Below are positions 22,498-34,639 of a stretch of 64,000 nucleotides of DNA, in pieces (the stretch's first letter is position 1; every line of letters begins with the position of its first letter). The DNA is from Ceratopteris richardii (Eukaryota > Streptophyta > Polypodiopsida > Polypodiales > Pteridaceae): the NCBI GenBank assembly GCA_020310875.1, contig CM035416.1, positions 79,569,778 through 79,633,777 of the forward strand, in the 5' to 3' direction. Position numbers and translations under genes: made by a program. The notes beneath the pieces were generated by a model. The model was given only the letters and a program-made list of their open reading frames with translations, did not search any database and was not told the DNA's origin.

Positions 22498-24257
22498 TCA
22501 CCAAAGTCCTGAGAATAGAATGGTCTTGATTACTCTTTCAGGCCCAAAGTGTCCACTTGCAACACTGTTGTGTATAGTTTCTAAGACTTTCAAGTAGTTT
22601 GATTCATGAACGCACAATCTTAGGTAACCACCTTTGCCTCTTCGATATAGGTTCTCTCCTACTAAGGCATAGACTTGAGCCTCTTGCTCCATGCTTTGTT
22701 TTCTTGCTAGACTAGCCTCACTAGGTAGTGTTCCCGATCTCATAAATTCCACTAATGGAGCACTCCAGCCTGGAATTAATGATACATGATAAAGGGTAGC
22801 ATGCTCTGATGGGGGTCTCTCTTTGCATGTTGGACAATTCTTAATCCACTCATGAATTTCTTTGTCCATGCTAGGCCAATACACTCCTAAACGTTTTAGA
22901 TCCTGCAATGTTCGTTGTTTAGAGTAGTGATTTCCTAGAAATCCTTCATGGGCTTGTTGCAACCAACTGCTATGTTCATCATCCTCAACAAAACAAGCTA
23001 ATACACCATTTGTATCTTTTTTGTACATGCTTCCTACCAATATTTGATATTTTTGTGATCTTACAATTTCATCTTTGTTTGTTTTTACATTCTTATTTGC
23101 AGGTCCGAAGGTTAGGACAAGTACTAACTTATTCTCCCATTTAGGAACAACTTCTAGATTGAACAGATAAGCATCAGGCAATTCATCAAACACTCCTTGC
23201 AGTGACTTGCCTGAAGTGATGCAAGAAAGATGGTCTGCCCTGAGGTGGGTTCTACCTTTCCTAACAACCACTTCAAAGTCATATTCCATTAGTAAGACAA
23301 ACCATCTTACTAAGCGTCCTGTATTGCAAGGTTTATTGACCAAATATAATAAAGCTTGATGATCAGTAAAAAACTTGAACTTGTTGGCCAATAAATAGTG
23401 TCGAAACTTCTTCATGACATATACCATGCCTAAACCTTCTCGCTCAGTTGTGGTATAGTTTCGCTGAGTAGCATTCAATTGCCTGCTAGCATATGCTATA
23501 GGCAATTCTAACTTTCCTTCCCATGTTGGTTGTGATAGCACACATCCTATTGCATAATTGGATGCATCCACATGGACATGAAATGGCTTATTCCAATCAA
23601 GAGTGGTCAATATTGGTGTTGTGCACAAACATCTCTTCAGTTCATTGAAGGAATTTTCACATTCATCTTTCCACTCAAAGTTTGTTAGCAAGGCATAAAG
23701 AGGTTTCGCTATGATTGCATACATGTGGATAAATCTGTGATAATATCCACAATGGCCCATAAAGGCTTGTACCTCTTTAACATTCCTTGGTCTTCGCAAC
23801 TCTGCTATGGCTCTTACTTTATCCTCATCTGTTGATATTCCATTCTTAGAAACAATATGGCCTAAGATTTTACCTTGACGTACCATGAACACACACTTCT
23901 CTGGGTTCAAACACACTCGATATTCTCTACACTTGTTGAAGATCTGTCTGAGCTCAGGGATGTGGTATCTTCTTTCTTGGGAATGAGCACATAAATCATC
24001 CACATATACTTCTAAGCTCTTTCACAAAAACTCTTTGAAGACATGACACATGAGTCTTTGGAATGTTGCAGGTGTAGTGGTGAGCCCACATGGCATCACA
24101 CAAAATGAAAAGATTCCCCACTCTATGGCAAAGGTTGTTTTATGTTGATCTTCTAGGGCAATGGCTACTTGATTGTAACCTGAAAATCCATCAAGGAAGT
24201 TGTAAACTTCCTTGCCTGCAACACGCTCTAATAAATGTTCAGTGATTGGAAGCGGAT
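22498..24257 (-). pseudogene. G2 reverse transcriptase C-terminal half, RNase H, integrase zinc region
   Basis: A 501-codon open frame starts just after a TGA (about 24020) and begins at YVDDLCAHS, the RT catalytic motif. It runs through the RT thumb (CVFMVRQGKILGHIVS), RNase H (VHVDASNYAIGCVL, TTEREGLGMVY, FTDHQALLYLVN), and the integrase zinc-binding region (LGVYWPSMDKEIHEWIKNCPTCK). The RNase H catalytic acidic residues appear intact. Between 24020 and 24257 the RT palm continues with small breaks up to the LINE insertion. This is the best-preserved Tat-like coding stretch in the window. Confidence 0.92.
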
Positions 24258-24275
24258 AACAATCTTTGATTGTAG

Positions 24276-24760
24276 AAGAAAGGAGGAAAATTAGACTTCA
24301 GAAACATCTCACTTGGCAGCAGGCCCTGCTGGGAGAGGCGATCGACTGCTCCGCGACTCTCTGGAACGCCATCAGAGGGGAGGTCCTATGGAAAATCTGG
24401 TGGGAAAGATGTGCGCTCAACTTCGGTGACTCCCCCAAGGAGTGGTCAATTGAGAAATCGTTGTTCCTCCTTGGCAAAAGGATTGTTAACTGTAAGAAAT
24501 CCCCCCGCCCCTTCAGGCATCATCAAGTTCTCCTTTTGATCAATAACAAGCTTAAACCCAAGTGGGCCCCTCATGAGGGTGATGAGAGGGTGATTAACCT
24601 TCTTTCTATTGCAATCTAAGCTATGTAAAATCTTCCCCTGCTTTGTGGGATTTGGGGGATCGCGTGGGCACTAGTCCCCTTCTCTTGTACTTTTCTTTCT
24701 TTATTTAATTCAAGTCCGGGAGAGTAGGCTAATGCCGAACTTCCTTTACATTAAAAAAAA
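24276..24760 (+). mobile_element. 5'-truncated L1-type LINE insertion with 18-bp target duplication
   Basis: A 117-codon plus-strand frame (24266-24619) matches the end of the longer LINE at 30860-33988 (QALLGEAI, then LWNAIRGE, KIWWERCALNF). A 3' untranslated tail follows, ending GCCGAACTTCCTTTACATTA plus A8. The flanks AACAATCTTTGATTGTAG (24258-24275) and AACAATCTCTGATTGTAG (24759-24776) are the target duplication with one mismatch. It splits the RT of G2: the two RT halves join logically across it. The insertion is only about 485 bp, typical of incomplete target-primed reverse transcription. Confidence 0.92.
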
Positions 24761-24776
24761 CAATCTCTGATTGTAG

Positions 24777-25653
24777 CAACATTAACTTTTTTAAGGTTAA
24801 TGCACACTCGCAACTTTCCATTCTTCTTGGGCACCACTACAATGGGGGACACCCATTCAGTATGCTCAATCTCATAGATAAATCCCGCTTCGATTAGTTT
24901 GTCAATTTCTTCTTTTATTTTAGCTGCATAAGTGTCATTATATGTGTAGGGCTTTTGTTTGGTGGGTTTGGCATCGGCGGTCATGGGGATCATATGAGAG
25001 AAAATTTTTGGATATACTCCCTTCAAGTATCTATAGTGCCATGCAAACACGTCCCTATATTCCCTTAATAGAGCTACAAGCTCCATTTCTTCTTTTGCAC
25101 TTAGGTCATCTCCTATATACGTGCATCTCTCTTCGTTCTCTTCAATGGTCACTACAATCTTCTTGGTCTTTTCTTTGTTATCATATGCTTCTCCTATGAT
25201 GGCCTCTCTCTTAGGCATTCATACCAAAATTTTCCGATCCTCAACTTCATATTTCTTGAAATTTTCTGGTACCTCAAACAATGATTCCTCCTCTTCTTGT
25301 TTCATGGCTTTTCTCTTCTTTTTCTTTTGACCTCCTTCACTTCCATCCTTTGAATTTACCGTTTTAATGCTTACGAGAGGTTCTTCTTCTTGTTGGTTAA
25401 ATACTCCTACATCTTCTAGATAGTTCTTTTCTGAATTAAAGCAATTGTCCATTACAATGGACTCTAGGTCATCGTCATTTTCTTCTTCTTCTATGACATC
25501 ACTAGGTTCACATTCTTCCAACAAAGGCTGACACATGAACACTGAAATATCATAACCCTCCTCATCACAATGAGGTGTCCATTTTTCTTCATTGACTACA
25601 ATGTCCATGGTGGCTAAGATTTTCTGCCGAGCCATGAGGCTCAAATTCCTCAT
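24777..25653 (-). pseudogene. G2 reverse transcriptase N-terminal half and linker
   Basis: The frame 25218-24751 reads MPKREAIIGEAYD, an acidic ERCTYIGDDLSAKEEMEL segment, then RT: KPTKQKPYTYN, IDKLIEAGFIYEIEHTEWVSPIVVVPKKNGKLRVCINLKKVN and VATIRD, where the LINE interrupts. Upstream, 25653-25219 is a strongly acidic linker (EEEENDDDLESIVMD) with lysine blocks, open for 144 codons. The same linker is recognisable in G3 (48265-48762). RT copies RNA to DNA in the cytoplasmic particle. Confidence 0.88.
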
Positions 25654-26040
25654 CTAGAAAGATCATCGATGTATAGGCTGGGTCTTGAACCGGTCTTTCT
25701 CCTTGAGAAGTTCCTTCTTCTCTCGCTTTTAGGCGCTTTTCCTCTTCCTCTGCGACCTTGCACATCCACAAATGAGTATCTTCATGCATCCAAGATGGAT
25801 CAGGTGAACTTCCAGAATGCACAATGATAGAATCTTCTTTTGCTTTGTGGATAGGATTCCATTGTAGGGGTGGTGCATCTTTGAAGGTGTAATCCTTCAA
25901 GTTGACCTTGGTGGTGACCCCTAAGTGCTGTAAGTACAAAGATTTGGCTCCCCAATCCTGTACTATTTGCAATTGTCGTAGGAAGGGTCTTCCTAGGATC
26001 ATACCCTGTGGAACTTGAAGACCTAATAACACAGTTGAGG
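25640..26040 (-). pseudogene. G2 pre-RT protease, C-terminal half only
   Basis: The reading VPQGMILGRPFLRQLQIVQDW is the retropepsin second block as seen in Tat/Athila-type proteases. A conserved LHLWMCKVAEEEE-like segment and an EEFEPHG block follow. The catalytic D-T/S-G half is not present: sequence beyond about 26040 is antisense to a plus-strand gag fragment and not part of G2. The open frame extending to 26167 is therefore partly accidental. Confidence 0.75.
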
Positions 26041-26490
26041 AAAGAGGTTGAGAGCTTAAAAAGAACCAATCCCCACAAAGAACAAAGTGCAGTAACTCAA
26101 CTAAGGCGTGAGATTGAAGCATTGAAGCTACAAAAGGAAGAGGAAGCTCAAGCAAATAAATTGGCACAACTTTGACAAGAGCTACAAGAACTTCATGGAG
26201 GTGGCATAAAAAATGGACTATGGTACACCATGTGCAGCAAACAAGGCCATGTCATAAGTGAATGCCCTCTGTTAAGTGTGACTTGCCAATTATGCATGAA
26301 AGTTGGCCATGAAGCCCATGAGTGTCATTCAAGAGGAATGCCTTGGTCATTATATGTATTTGTTTATACCATTTGACCTTACAAATACACCTACTACTTT
26401 CATGATATTAATGAATAACATTTTGCATCCTTTTAATGGTAATTTTTCTATGGATTCTGTGGATGATTTGTTAATATATAGTTGTTAGGG
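26041..26490 (+). pseudogene. Gypsy Gag zinc-knuckle region fused to RT fragment
   Basis: On the plus strand, a charged helical stretch (REIEALKLQKEEEAQ) leads to two knuckles. The first has its first Cys replaced (YTMCSKQGHVISEC) and the second is intact (CQLCMKVGHEAHEC). Within 25 codons an RT palm fragment follows (PFDLTNTPTTFMILMNNILHPF, then VDDLLIYS), where the protease and RT start should be. This is an internally deleted remnant joined head to head with G2 at about 26040. Confidence 0.72.
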
Positions 26491-27180
<690 letters not shown>

Positions 27181-27183
27181 CAC

Positions 27184-27210
27184 ACCATAGGATAAAATTT
27201 ATCCTATGGT
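27184..27210. repeat. 27-bp near-perfect palindrome
   Basis: The arms ACCATAGGATAAA and TTTATCCTATGGT pair perfectly around a single A, directly after the AT repeat. It may be the terminal inverted repeat of a small transposon, or repeat-associated sequence. No partner terminus was found. Confidence 0.85.
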
Positions 27211-27218
27211 CGGATCGG

Positions 27219-27400
27219 GGGGAAGAAGGCGAGGGAGAGAGAGAGAGAGAGAGAGAGGAGAGTAGAGAGAGGATGAGAAAAGTAAAGAGAGAAGGTAGGA
27301 GGTAGAGAGAGGATGAGAAAAATCAAGGGAGAAGATAGAGATATGTAGAGAGAGAGTGAGAGAAGTAGAGGGAGAAGATAGAGAGAGGTAGAATCTTCTA
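27219..27400 (+). repeat. GA-rich degenerate repeat
   Basis: Imperfect GAGA and GTAGAGAGA units, including blocks that read AGGATGAGAAAA twice. Low-complexity sequence with no gene. Confidence 0.8.
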
Positions 27401-27512
27401 GGCCTATTCTTAAAATTATCCCAACGACTTAGGGTCTAGGTGCTACCTTGACTTGGTGCAACAGCCATTACAATTGTTGGTGGTTGGACTCCTCCTTATC
27501 CCCAGTATGCTT

Positions 27513-28147
27513 TATATACATCCTTCTTTTAGACACTAATATGATGGTAGCCACTTTTTAGATCCATCTTACTAAATATGATTGCTCCACCTAGACCATT
27601 AAGCATATCATTTATTTTAGGCATGGGGTGTCTCTATTTGATGGTGATCTTATTGAGTTCCCTATACTTTATGCACATATGATAAAACCTATCTTCCTTC
27701 TTCATTAAAAGAATTGGTGTTGCAAAGGGTGAATAGTTGGTTCTAATCAATCCTTTCTTCATATAATCATCCATGATATTATGGACTTCATTATCCTCCC
27801 ATAGAATCATGAAAAATGGTGGTCAAGTAGTCAAACTCACTCTTGCTACCAACTCAATCCTATGCTCAATGTTCTTGCAAGGATGTAAACTAGATGCTAA
27901 CTCACATAGAAATATATCTTGGAATTCTACTCTCACTCATTGATGGTCCTTGAGCATTCCAACTAGAGCTTCCTTAACTATGAGAATCCATCACAACACA
28001 AGATTAACATATAAAATACAAAAAAATAAATATACTTATAGTCAATCTTGATCAGCTTGATTGGAGTTAGTAATCTTGTTTCTTGGAGATCTAGCTCTTC
28101 ATGGATCAATCATCACTTTTCTCGTGGTCAAATAGGTAAACATGCAA
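27513..28147 (-). pseudogene. Gypsy RT segment, duplicate copy 1
   Basis: This is the left copy of a direct duplication of 28231-28867, at an offset of about 718. On the minus strand it encodes the start of gypsy RT with stops and substitutions (GLIRTNYSPFATPILL-like, then a YRELNKITIK-like stretch). The left end passes into unassigned sequence at 27460. Confidence 0.8.
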
Positions 28148-28230
28148 AATAGAGGTAGTAGGTGTATTTATAAGGTCAAATGGTATAAGCAAATACATAT
28201 GATGACCAATCCAAGCCATAAAATATATCT

Positions 28231-28867
28231 TATATACATCCTTTTTTAGACTCTAATATGATGGTATCCACTTTTTGGATCCATCTTACTAAATACAATT
28301 GATCCACCTAGAGCATCAAGCATATCATTTATTTTGGGCATGGGGTGTCTCTGTTTGATGGTGATCTTGTTGAGTTCCCTATACTCTATGCACATATGAT
28401 AAAACCTATCTTCCTTCTTCATCAAAAGAATTGGTGTTGCAAATGGTGAATAGTTGGGCCTAATCAATCCTTTCTTCATATAATCATCCATGATCTTGTA
28501 GACTTCATTATTCTCCCATAGACTCATGCAAAATGGTGGTCAAGCAGTGAGACTCACTCTTGGTACCAACTCAATACTATGCTCAATGTTCTTGCAAGGA
28601 GGTAAACTAGATGCTAACTCACATAGAAATATATCTTAGAATGTCACTCTCTCTTTCATTGAAAGTCCTTGAGCATTCCAACTAGAGCTTCCTTAACTGT
28701 GAGAATCCATCACAACACAATATTAACATATAAAATACAAAAAAATAAATATACTTAGAGTCAATCTTGACCAGCTTGATTGCAATTAGTAATCTTGTTT
28801 CTTAGAGATCTAGCTCTCCATGGATCAATCATCACCTTTTCTTGTGCTCAAATAGGTAAACATGCAA
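28231..28867 (-). pseudogene. Gypsy RT segment, duplicate copy 2
   Basis: The 93-codon open frame 28527-28246 reads KKGLIRPNYSPFATPILLMKK, MCIEYRELNKITIKQRHPMP and FSKMDPKSGYHHIRV, the fingers and start of the palm of Ty3/gypsy RT. The upstream minus-strand reading adds ELPP-like and NIEHSIELVP, the usual RT entry. It differs from the Tat-like RTs and is closer to the chromovirus type. The 83-bp spacer between the copies (28148-28230) is unique. Confidence 0.85.
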
Positions 28868-30859
28868 TGCAAAATCTATAATTGGTAATTTTGATCATGC
28901 CACTATTTACTAAGGACTATGTTGAAATGTGCCAATCTGGTAATCTCTAAATCCAATCTATCTTGATAAGACTAGATCTATATAGGAAAACCAACTAATC
29001 ATTGATCCCATGTCTCTATCCTCTTCTTATTAGCCAACTCAACTATGTAGGTATAGTTTGATTGCATAATATCCAAGTGTAGCCATCTGACAATATGGGA
29101 GCTGATGACACTAGTTAGAGCACAAAATCTAGCATAGAAGATGCCTTTTAAGTGACTATCATGGCCACTGTGGGAGATGCTATCTGAGATGGGGAATCAT
29201 TGAAATGCTCATCTACCACGTTTTGTATGAATAGTGTTTATTAGTATGTCAATAAAATTTTTCTTTCTCTTAGGAAAATCCATGAATCTATGCTATCCTA
29301 AGCAACCATAACATAGAACTTCCTTCATCAATTGCAACAATCATGATCATGTGCACTTGCTTAGTTTAGCCTCTCTCTGAGGTTGTGCACTCATCAAAAC
29401 TAGAGCATTTGAAGAAGAGGTCGAACACATCTTAGTCCAAGAGGATCTTTGGCCCTCAGAGCACATGTCTCTATGGCCATCGTCATAGGCTAGAGCTATC
29501 TCAATGACCTATCCCAAAGAGTGACACCTTTCTTTCCTCACCAAATGATTTCCTTGCAAATTATTGATTGTTGTAGTTTAGGTTTTGTGTTTTTTTCTCC
29601 AAATTTAGTAGTTCCTAAGAGATATTTCCCACTTTAGTCTAGGGATATGCTTGAAAAATAACATTGTGGAACTCTTATACAATATTTTATTTTGCTTATG
29701 GGGTTCTTGCATTGTTTGTCCAAAACTTCCTATCTATGCATTTTTCTACTAGATGACTTTCTAGGTAGATTACTTGGAAGCAATTTAAGTTTGATAATGT
29801 TCAAGTTTTACCACCCTTGGGTGTAGGTGGAATCTCCTTGAACTCGTTCTCACGTAGCTCTTATATTATCTGTCACTTGTTGTTTGAGTAATCTGGGTAA
29901 AGCCAAAGCATACAAATAGTGCCCTCTTGATCCTTGTGGTGGTAATCACACTGCTAGCAAGGATCAAGTAGTTTATGTTTTCTTAGCCTAACTACTTTCC
30001 AATTGAGGCCCTTTGAGTAAACACCAACCCTTAGGGAGTTAAAATTTAAAAATTGTATGATAGTCCCAACTAAAGGAACCAACTTGGTAAACAATAAGTG
30101 GTGAAGCTTACATGCATGCAAAAGTGGCCATATTTCCCAAACTAGAGTTTGGTTTTCTACTAAATGAGGTCACATGCGAGTGGCTTGGACATACATATTT
30201 GTTTCCATTGAGAAGATATGTCTTCTCACTAAAGTCCTTTGTCCTAGTGTCCTACCCAAACCAAAGTGCATGTACATTTTTTGCGCACCAAAGCAGAGTC
30301 ATTTAGGCACAATCTTGTGCATGCTAATGTCTTAGAGAACATTGATTTTTTTTGTACAATTAAAGGAGTGAACTTTAAGTGAGCTGTGATAATATAGTTA
30401 TCAAGATGCTAGAATTCAAATCACATGCAACTCAATTCGTGGATGCCATTTGTTTCCACAATTTCATGATTTTTTTAGGATAAAAAACTAGTTCTCTGAT
30501 GCTCCTTAGAATTTCTCGCAAATAGTGGCCACTTCACAACAACCTTAGTTTGATCTAATTTTCACAATTTATAGGGTTACAAGATGCACAATAAGCATGG
30601 CTTGGTGAATGTATTTGATAGTTTTCTTGAATTTTTCTAAGTCCAAGACGTTGCCCTCCTTTTTGGATATCTAATGGGATGTGATTTCTCTTTAAGGCCA
30701 AAGGTTCAAGACTATACCAAGTTTTTCTTGACTCTTGGTGAGTAGAGGGGAGGAGGAGAATTCATGATGGAGAATTCAAAGAAAGCGATTTTGAATGGAG
30801 AATTGATGATTGGAGAAGAGATATGAACTCAAGAAGAAAATATTATTGAAAGAACTAGA
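28868..30859. other. Unassigned sequence
   Basis: About 2 kb with no frame longer than about 64 codons and no recognisable motif. It may be the upstream remainder of the gypsy copy at 28231-28867, or the non-coding start of the LINE that follows. Nothing specific is supported. Confidence 0.35.
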
Positions 30860-33800
30860 GATGGGAGGAAAGCCAATAGCTGATGGATGAATGGAGAGCT
30901 ATAGGAATAATGGATATTTAAGATATGGGCTACAAGGGGAAGATAAGCACAATTTACACACCAATGAGTGTGATCTTATAGATGATGTCCCATGTCTGGC
31001 TCTCCACATGCACCCTAAAGGAAATGGCACCTTGGCTATTGGCATTAATAGTTTTTGGTATGCTAGACTTATGGATTCCAAAGAATATCAGAACCATTTA
31101 GAGATTTATGTTTTCTTTGGGGTCCCTTTGCGATTCACCATTGTCTCCATGTATTCTCCCAATATCGAATCAAAACCAATCATAACTTGGTAATCGTTGG
31201 ACTACTCTACCCCTCAATGTCATTTATTGTTGGGACTTTTATATGGTGGGGGCTCTTTTGGATAGATTGGGGAAGAGGGAGCATGATTGATGGTCATGAG
31301 AGGGACGTCTTGGACCAAATCAACTTCCATCTCGATCTGGTGGAGATCAAAGATGAGAGTGGTTTCTCTTGGTGAGACCTCTAGTATGGAGTCGACTTGA
31401 GGAAAGCTAGACTTGACAAGAGCTCAAAATATAATCAATAAGTGGGGCCCACCTTCCCTCTCCCAATATGTGGACCTTGTTATCTTGGATCACTACCCAA
31501 TTGTGCTTACATGAAGCCGATCATCATTCTCAGGAAAGCCCCATGGTTTCATGCCAATCTGACTACCTTCTCTTTCCCCTCAGTCTAGTAGGAGATTTTA
31601 GTTGCATGGAACTCGGCATTTTGTCACCCGCTCCCCACTCGCTAAGTGTTGGAGCAAGGCAACCTTGAAGACACAACACATCCTAATCAAGACTCAAAAG
31701 AATCTTCAAAACATTCGTCTAACTAGAAGGGAAAATATTTATCATAGGCTTAAGCGTCTTGAGGAAGAGGTGAACACTGGCCACTCTTAATACCAGACAA
31801 AGCTCCAAAAAATCGGAAGCATGTTCAAATACAAAGAAGAAATTCAAAGAAAGAATATACATGTATACTTTAGAGATTGGTGGGTGGAAAAGGCAGGCAA
31901 ACCTACTAAAGAGATGTGTAGTCTCCTCAAGAAGAAGCAATCCAAGGAAACAATCCCTTTCATGATGGATATTGATGGGGATGAGTGCAAGATAGATGAA
32001 AAAAATAGTACATTGATTGTCAATCACTTTACCCAGCTTTTGGGGGTTTCCACACCTCTTTCTCCTCACAAGCAAGATTGCATAGCACCCATCTTAAGAG
32101 TCAAAACCAAAAGAATTCTGCAAAATATGAAGCCTCTTCTTGAAGCTCCCATTTTGGATTATGAGATTCTTGAAGTTATTGATTCACTTCCTGATGGTGA
32201 AAGCATGGGGTTGGATGACATCATCAATTAGTTTTTCAAGAGCTTCAAACACGTGGTGACTACTCCATTACATATGGTGTGGTAAGAGTTTCTTTCCTTT
32301 GGTGCACTGCCCAAATGTCTCAATCAAGGTGTTATCAAGATTATTCACCAAAAAGGCAGTAAAAACAAGATTATAAATTGGCATCCAATTATGATTTTAC
32401 AAACATGCTACAAGATCCTTGCAAAAGTTATTACTAATTGTATCCCTATGGTGGTTAACATGTTCCTTGTTTCTTTGATTATTTACTTTCTCTCTTGTTG
32501 GAGATCAAAGGACCAAGAGATAGTCAAATTGGAAAGGATTTGCAAAAACTTTCTCTAGACGGGAGATCCTAACACAAGGGGTGTCCCTAAAATCAAATGG
32601 ACACTTGCATAACCAAAAAAAATCAAAGTGTTTGGGCATTCTAAACATTTAATGAATGGCCAATAAAGTAGCGGCCAAATGGTTAATTAAAGTGTAGAGC
32701 AATAAAGACGCCTCTTTAGCCAAACTGATTTTTAGAAAAAAGATTGCTCTTATGCTTGTGGGCCTTTCTGGGTGGAAGGTTCTTCATCTTCTCACTATTT
32801 TATTCTCCCCTTATCAAGTGACTCTTAGAGGCTTAAGCTTAGTTTGCTCCCTATGGAAGAGTTGGAATGTGGTGAAAGAGTTTGTCAAGATAAATGAAGA
32901 TTGGAACTGGGTTGTCAATGTTAGAAAAAATGATTTGATCTAGTTCCCTGTCAAGGGCATCAGAGATGTTGAACCTTAGAACCTCCAAAAATCTAAGAAG
33001 CTTTGGAACAAAGGTTTTCGTTTGTGAAGATACCTCTAGAAACAAGAAACATGCCAATGGATTAGATTTAAGGACATTGAATTGACTAGGAGCATGGAAT
33101 ATGATGAATGGTGCTTTTTGTGGATGAGATTCAATGCTTGGGAGTGCTCGAGGACTCATCTCCTTATTGGGCATGACGCCCCTCACCTTGACGGTCTTAG
33201 ATGGAACAACGGCAACAGTCTTGATAAGATTTCAAGATTCAAGAAGAATGTGGACCTTCATGTCACACTAAATAGGAGATGGTGTCTGGATTGGTCAAGA
33301 TTTAGATGGGATCTTAAGTTCCAATCCCTTAGACATCCCCTCATCGAGGCTTAAAAATCAGTTCTTATGTGGCAAATCCTCCAACAGGGAATTTGGATCA
33401 ATGTTAAACCTAAAAAAATGTGCAGAGTCCCTCCATGGTGTAAACAATGCCTTCATGGTAATGAGGACTTTGGACACCTCTTCTTTATTTGCCCCAAGTT
33501 GATGTCAATTTGGTGCGCCCTTGGGAAAATCATGTCATTGTAGGGACAAATCAAGTGGAAGCAAGCACTATTGGGAGAAGCAATCAATTGTTCCTCAGCA
33601 CTGTGGAATGTTATAAGAGGAGAGACCCTCTAGAAGATCTGGAAAGAGAGGTGTTCTTCCAACTATGGTAGCCCTCCTAAAGAATGCTCCATCAAAAAAT
33701 ATCTTTTCCCTTTAGGCACAAGAATTTGCAATTGTAAGAAGACCCTGCATTTTACACATCACACAGTGTTTTTCTAATATTAGAAACAGTGGGCCCCCAT

Positions 33801-33988
33801 TAGGAGGATGAAAGGGCTATCAACCTTCTTTCTAATGTTTTCTAGAAAGTTTTGAGCAACCTCTACTTTGTGGGATTCGGGGGGTCCCATGGATGCTAGG
33901 CCCAATCACTTGTAGACTTGCTTTTTCTATTAATTAAAGTTTGGGAGAGTAGGCTATTGCCGAACTTCCTTTTGGAAAAAAAAAGTTA
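30860..33988 (+). pseudogene. Decayed L1-type LINE: endonuclease, RT, zinc-knuckle-like C-terminus, tail
   Basis: Fragments in order: an endonuclease-like reading (30891-31193, ending FTIVSMYSPN) and an LDHYPIVLT block near 31490 that corresponds to the conserved SDHYP of LINE endonucleases. ORF2 linker sequence (31821-32231, with SLPDGESMGLDDI before RT) and the first RT block (VIKIIHQKGS, NWHPIMILQTCYKILAKVI) near 32330-32440 follow. An apparent internal deletion removes most of the RT palm. The C-terminal part has a CxxC...HLFFICPK region near 33420-33500 and the QALLGEAIN block, then a 3' tail ending GCCGAACTTCC plus A-rich run. Stops and frameshifts are frequent. The start is uncertain. 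Confidence 0.75.
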
Positions 33989-34109
33989 CCCTCTTATTTT
34001 TGGAAAAGAGAACATCCTATTTCAACCTTAGAAGCAATCAAATAATCCATGTGTATACATAGACCTTCTAACTCAAAGTTCAACGAAGTCCAGTGCTTAT
34101 GTCCAAGCA

Positions 34110-34340
34110 CTTAGGCTTGCCATATGTACCAACAAGTATTGAGCCAAGATTATAGGCCTATAGCTTTTGAAAGTAAGAAATTGAGTAGCTCATAGTCCAA
34201 TTGGCCAATGCACGAGTAGAATTTGTATGTAATGGTGCATGTTTTTTAAGTGTAGAGACACTATCTATATGATGAAAGCTTTAAACTATACATAGATCAT
34301 CATACACAAGTATTTTTATAGTCAGTCTGACCTTTGAGAC
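34110..34340 (+). pseudogene. Gypsy RNase H fragment
   Basis: The plus-strand reading RPIAFESKKLSSS, then a VMVHVF-like and HYLYDESFKLYIDHH stretch, matches the chromovirus-type RNase H at 5810-5960. It is short, has stops, and is flanked by other repeats. Confidence 0.65.
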
Positions 34341-34639
34341 AACATGCTCATTAGGCCAACCTCATGTAAGACTTTCATATGTGTCCATAGGAGAACATAG
34401 AAAAGGAGATGAGGGCAACACATGCATACATATCTCATTCAACAATCACATCATAAAATCTATTTTATATGGTAAAATAAAATTAAAAATAGCCAATAAA
34501 TCCCTATGGAAAAATGGGGAAAACTCGTATTGCACCCTAGATGTCTAAGATAAAAATTGGCTAGTGGACATATCAAACAAACAAGAAAATTTCTAGAAGG
34601 CGAGCACATGTAGAGCTGAATTTACCATGCTCTAGCAAT

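Larger units (their letters stand above)
17753..26040 (-). mobile_element. Tat/Athila-like Ty3/gypsy element G2 (5' part missing), inserted in copia C2
   Basis: Running on the minus strand: partial protease, RT, RNase H, integrase, a post-integrase retropepsin-like region with basic tail, a non-coding 3' region, a polypurine tract and a 3' LTR. It breaks into C2 at 17752. The 5' side ends at about 26040, where the sequence switches to a plus-strand gag/RT fragment, so its gag and 5' LTR are lost. Two later insertions lie inside it: a GC-rich LTR at 19084-19739 and a LINE at 24276-24760. Its LTR is of the same family as those of G3. Confidence 0.85.
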
